A stretch of 64,000 nt of DNA, taken from the NCBI RefSeq assembly GCF_963576545.1, contig NC_083646.1, positions 11,614,991 to 11,678,990 on the forward strand, read 5' to 3'. The notes below the pieces were generated by a model. It was not told where the DNA came from, ran no database searches, and saw only the letters and a list, made by a program, of their open reading frames with translations. Source of the DNA: Limanda limanda. Lineage: Eukaryota > Chordata > Actinopteri > Pleuronectiformes > Pleuronectidae. A program made the position numbers and the translations under genes. This document shows positions 58,900 to 64,000 of this stretch, one piece after another. Position 1 is the stretch's first letter, and every line of letters begins with the position of its first letter.

Positions 58900-59820
58900 A
58901 TTTAGTTTCATATCAGTGTAGTGAACCCCAGCAGGTGAAATCCCCTTACTTCCGTTGCAAGCTGAACTGCGAAGATATGGTGATTTCAGGAGGAACTGCG
59001 GCAAATCTGGTAGTTTCTTTACATAAACATCCTTTCACAAGGTTTTCACTTGACGAAACAAGGGAGCTTGGTCCGGACCGATTTACAGATTCAGCTATTG
59101 GCTGATGACCGAGGACGAGCTTACACCGGGGCTTCTCCGCTCTTGTTATGAGAAACAGAGTTGACTAATTCCTCCATACTGTCGTGTGGTGTCATCCAAG
59201 TGTCCAGAAGCCCTGATATTCAAAGTTTTTGGCCTAAATATCCACTACCAGAAGTAGTGATGCTAGCGGAAGTAGCGATACTACCCCACAGTGTTCAATG
59301 TGGAGAAATAAACGGAATTCCTAGACTCTGAAAAGGGCACTGACATCAGTTGACATTATTAAAGCTGTATCAGCTTCATATTTTCTTAAATTGAGCTCGA
59401 CTTGGCCAACCTCATTTTAGATATCAGATACTTTCCTCTCACAGATGTTCAGTTTTGGCCAAGTAACACGAAATATCGGTACAGAAATGCTCAAGTATTT
59501 AAGAAACTAGGTTTATTTGGATCACTATATTTAACAGGTGCTTTTCTTTTTCCAAAATGCATTTCTGCCATGTTTTAGAATGTTTTTTTGTCACGGCTTA
59601 TATTTCATAGATTTTTTTGCATTGGCTGCGCAACTTGACCAGGACTCCCTGGCAGATGAGATGTTGTATCTCAATGGGATCTTCCTGGTTAAATAAAGGA
59701 TAAATACATAAAATTGCAGTTTGTCTACCAGAGAGAAAAACTGTAACAAATATGTACATCACTATCTGCTTTAAAAAGAACAGCCTTTTTTCACACAACA
59801 CATTAAACAAAAATAGCAAG
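58900..59820. other. Interval between ndufv1 promoter and zbtb7b 3' end
   Basis: No coding exon seen. It contains a repeat tail near 59,630-59,705. Confidence 0.5.
59630..59705 (+). repeat. Transposon or retroposon 3' tail
   Basis: TGAGATGTTGTATCTCAATG followed by CTTCCTGGTTAAATAAAGG is a motif shared by many fish interspersed repeats. Only the tail is present. Confidence 0.5.
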
Positions 59821-59830
59821 CTTAGATATC

Positions 59831-59836
59831 TTTATT
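59831..59836 (-). terminator. Candidate poly(A) signal of zbtb7b
   Basis: AATAAA on the minus strand, about 2.4 kb after the zbtb7b stop. It would give a long 3' UTR. Confidence 0.4.
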
Positions 59837-62279
59837 TCTTTTCTTTACAAGAACTGAAACAGGGGACAGTTAATTCATAGCTCTGAGAAGGTTCCACTAA
59901 AAACTCAAAGACAAAAAAAAATGTAATCCCTGATAGCGGGGTCTCTGCTCATTACAGACCCCATGTCCCTTCACCGAAGCCAAGAAAACAAACAGCTCAC
60001 ACAGAAACACACACTTCACAGCTGGCATCAGTTAACCCTCATTCACTCACACTGCTCCGACTGGGAGCAGCTACACCCTCCACGAACAGGACCAACCGTC
60101 ACACCGCCATTCCAGTAGGACTGGTTCCAGTAAGGCCAGCAGTTTACTTTCGTTTGTCTCTTTTCACCTCAGGATAGGTTTGATTCATTGTTTTTTTCTT
60201 TGAATGTTAAAATACAAAAGTCACATCTTCTTGAAACTACTGGCCTTACACTAACATGAGGAGTGTGAGTCGCCCTGTAGCACCAAACTATTTCTTCCCA
60301 TTTTATAATTTTGTATAATCACTTAGTGCATTGCTCAAGATTTCCTGAGAATAGTTGCAGCACAAAAAAACCCAAAGGCAACTCCCAATATATTACATTT
60401 GACAATAACTGTACCAATATACAGGAGGAAGAGTATTCGATGTATGTGGGTTACAAAGACGTTGTCCTATTGTCTATTTCGATCACAAATTTTAAATGGA
60501 ATTGAGTGAGTCAATGGACTAGACAGAAAATCAGACAAAAAGGCTTGAAGCTCTCAAATCTCATAGTGCAAATAAACAGGAAATTTAAAAAAAAAAAAAT
60601 GGTTTACTACACAGCAAGGAGCGGATAGTGCACACGAGGCCAGACCGGATCAACTGCTACAGCAGGTTCTGGCTACATGGGTATCACAGGAATTGGAAAT
60701 AAGAAGACAACAGCACGTCTTTCAGAAGCCATTAACGACTGCATTACACCCTGTAATGTACTGGTCCAGAGAAGCGTAATGAAACTAAAAAGGTTTTTGG
60801 TCAAAGATAGACAAACACAAGTTAATGGCCCCTTTAGACACAGCGGTGGCCGATCTATAAGAACTGCCATGCAATGATACAGTACTATACATGTTGATTC
60901 AACAACAGAAAAGCATGGAAACGTCAAACAGCAAAGTCATCTTGTGGTCCAGTTACAAAAAGTTTTGTTTGCTCTGTTCCCTTCTCTCCCTCTCTCTCTC
61001 TCTCTCTACGGAGGATGGAATGTGCCTGTGTTATTGCAGTACCTGACAGGCTTAAATGTGCAAAGAACGCTTTTGAGGAAGAATCGCCAAAAGAAGACAC
61101 GCAGCCCGTAAAAAAAAGGCGTTTAGGTATATGGAGATGTTGAGCCAAAAATCGATATCGCAACGCAGCTTCTTGTAAGACTTAGTCGAGTAAAGGGGTC
61201 GTGATCTGTTTCCAACCCTGGATCTGCTCTCGCGCAAGAGTTTCAGCAGAAGAGCCATAATAAATAACAATAAATAAATAAATACAGAAGACAGGGGGGA
61301 AAGCGATCATTCATACCCTCACCTGGCTCCCTTTTCTACTTTTTTTTTCCCTCCGAACAAGGAAACCGTAAGGAGTGCATAGGAAGACTGAAATCCGCAG
61401 CCTCTGGGAAAAGTAAGAATTGTCTTCAACATTTAATCAGCATCAACTCATTCATCCAATCTTCGTCTCTTTTGGTCAGGCATCGAACACAGAGCTCTAC
61501 CGCTCTGCAACACTCACATATGGAAGCGGATCTTTCTCATGGCGATCAAAACAGTTGGGCAGGATTTTTCTCTTCAAACCCAACATTGGCCACAAATCAC
61601 TTCTCTCCTCTCCTGTTAACTTGAGATCTAAGAAAAACAAAACTACAATCTTTTGGTTCAACCACCAAATCAAAGCAAAGAGTCAGAATTAAAATCAGAA
61701 AGAAAAGATCAAAAAGAACCTTATTGCTTATAATGTGCAGGTTGGATTTAGGCTGCAGTTCCACTGATAACCACCAGAGGACAGTGAGCACACACACACA
61801 CATTCTTGAGATCTGAATGATACGAGTTCTGGATTGCACCTGAATCAATACATTATATTTGTAACTAAAATATACATTTTCAAATATCCCTCCAAGTTGC
61901 AGCTCTGGATTTTAGTTTGCATAGTGAAAAGCATCCCAGTACACACACACACACACACTCACACCCACACGTCCAGCTAGAAAATCCAATCATAAAGAAA
62001 CAGCTCAGACCTAAAATACATACAAATAAAACAGCAAACAAGGAATACAATTTAAAAGGACAAATGAAATTAAATTCCAATAGCCAGAAGACAAACATTT
62101 AAAATATCTCTGAAAACCCGTTTTCCATTTTCTTTAAATATCTTAGTTTTTCTTTAAAGCGCTCTCTATATAGGAGCAGCAGGTCATTAGTCCAGCCACC
62201 TGAGTGAGATTTTTATTTAAATTTTTAAATTTTTACTGTGGATGCTTTACCACACAGACACACACACACTCTCCTTCCA
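59837..62279 (-). other. Probable zbtb7b 3' UTR
   Basis: AT-rich, without coding exons on either strand, and ending at a candidate poly(A) signal. Long 3' UTRs are usual for this transcription-factor family. Short CA runs lie at about 61,790 and 61,942. Confidence 0.45.

Positions 62280-64000
<1,721 letters not shown>

Overview
This is teleost fish genomic DNA, probably from a percomorph-type genome. Evidence: vertebrate genes split by GT/AG introns, many of them under 150 bp; CpG-rich promoters; long (CA)n, (GA)n and (GACA)n microsatellites; and short transposon remnants typical of fish. There are no operons, CRISPR arrays, tRNAs or viral genomes that I can support. I found six protein-coding genes by joining exon translations at consensus splice sites and comparing them with vertebrate families I know.

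Layout. (1) 88-12,740, minus strand: the 5' part of a non-muscle myosin II heavy chain gene (myh14-like), with seven coding exons, a probable non-coding first exon and a CpG/CCAAT-rich promoter. The rest of the gene lies beyond the left edge. (2) 15,696-18,615, minus strand: the inward-rectifier potassium channel kcnj14 (Kir2.4) in three coding exons. (3) 18.6-35.8 kb: a gene-poor stretch with microsatellites, several copies of one dispersed repeat family and two possible coding remnants (20.6-21.1 kb minus; 22.2-22.5 kb plus). (4) 35.8-39.06 kb, plus strand: a urotensin-II receptor gene (uts2r family) with a probable 5' UTR exon and a likely small in-frame intron in the coding region. (5) 39.1-46.8 kb: gene-poor, with one degraded hAT-like element. 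(6) 46,980-53,202, plus strand: khdc4, a KH-domain splicing factor, 14 coding exons, complete. (7) 54,067-58,613, minus strand: ndufv1, the 51-kDa flavoprotein of respiratory complex I, 10 coding exons, complete, tail to tail with khdc4. Its introns host a hAT-type element with perfect 8-bp target duplications, a tiny TTAA-ended palindromic element and a retroposon tail. (8) 59.8-64.0 kb, minus strand: the 3' part of zbtb7b (ThPOK-like), with the end of the BTB domain and four C2H2 zinc fingers. Its N-terminus lies beyond the right edge.

The genes are not a functional cluster: cytoskeletal motor, K+ channel, GPCR, RNA-binding protein, mitochondrial enzyme and transcription factor. Their human counterparts, as I recall them, lie on several chromosomes, so the window is a lineage-specific arrangement. 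I did not find a novel biological system. The most checkable oddities are the in-frame 93-bp intron candidate in uts2r, the enlarged N-terminus and turret of kcnj14, a 700-bp GACA array beside a 28-bp myosin exon, the intact hAT insertion in ndufv1, and two unexplained coding-like remnants at 20.6-22.5 kb.
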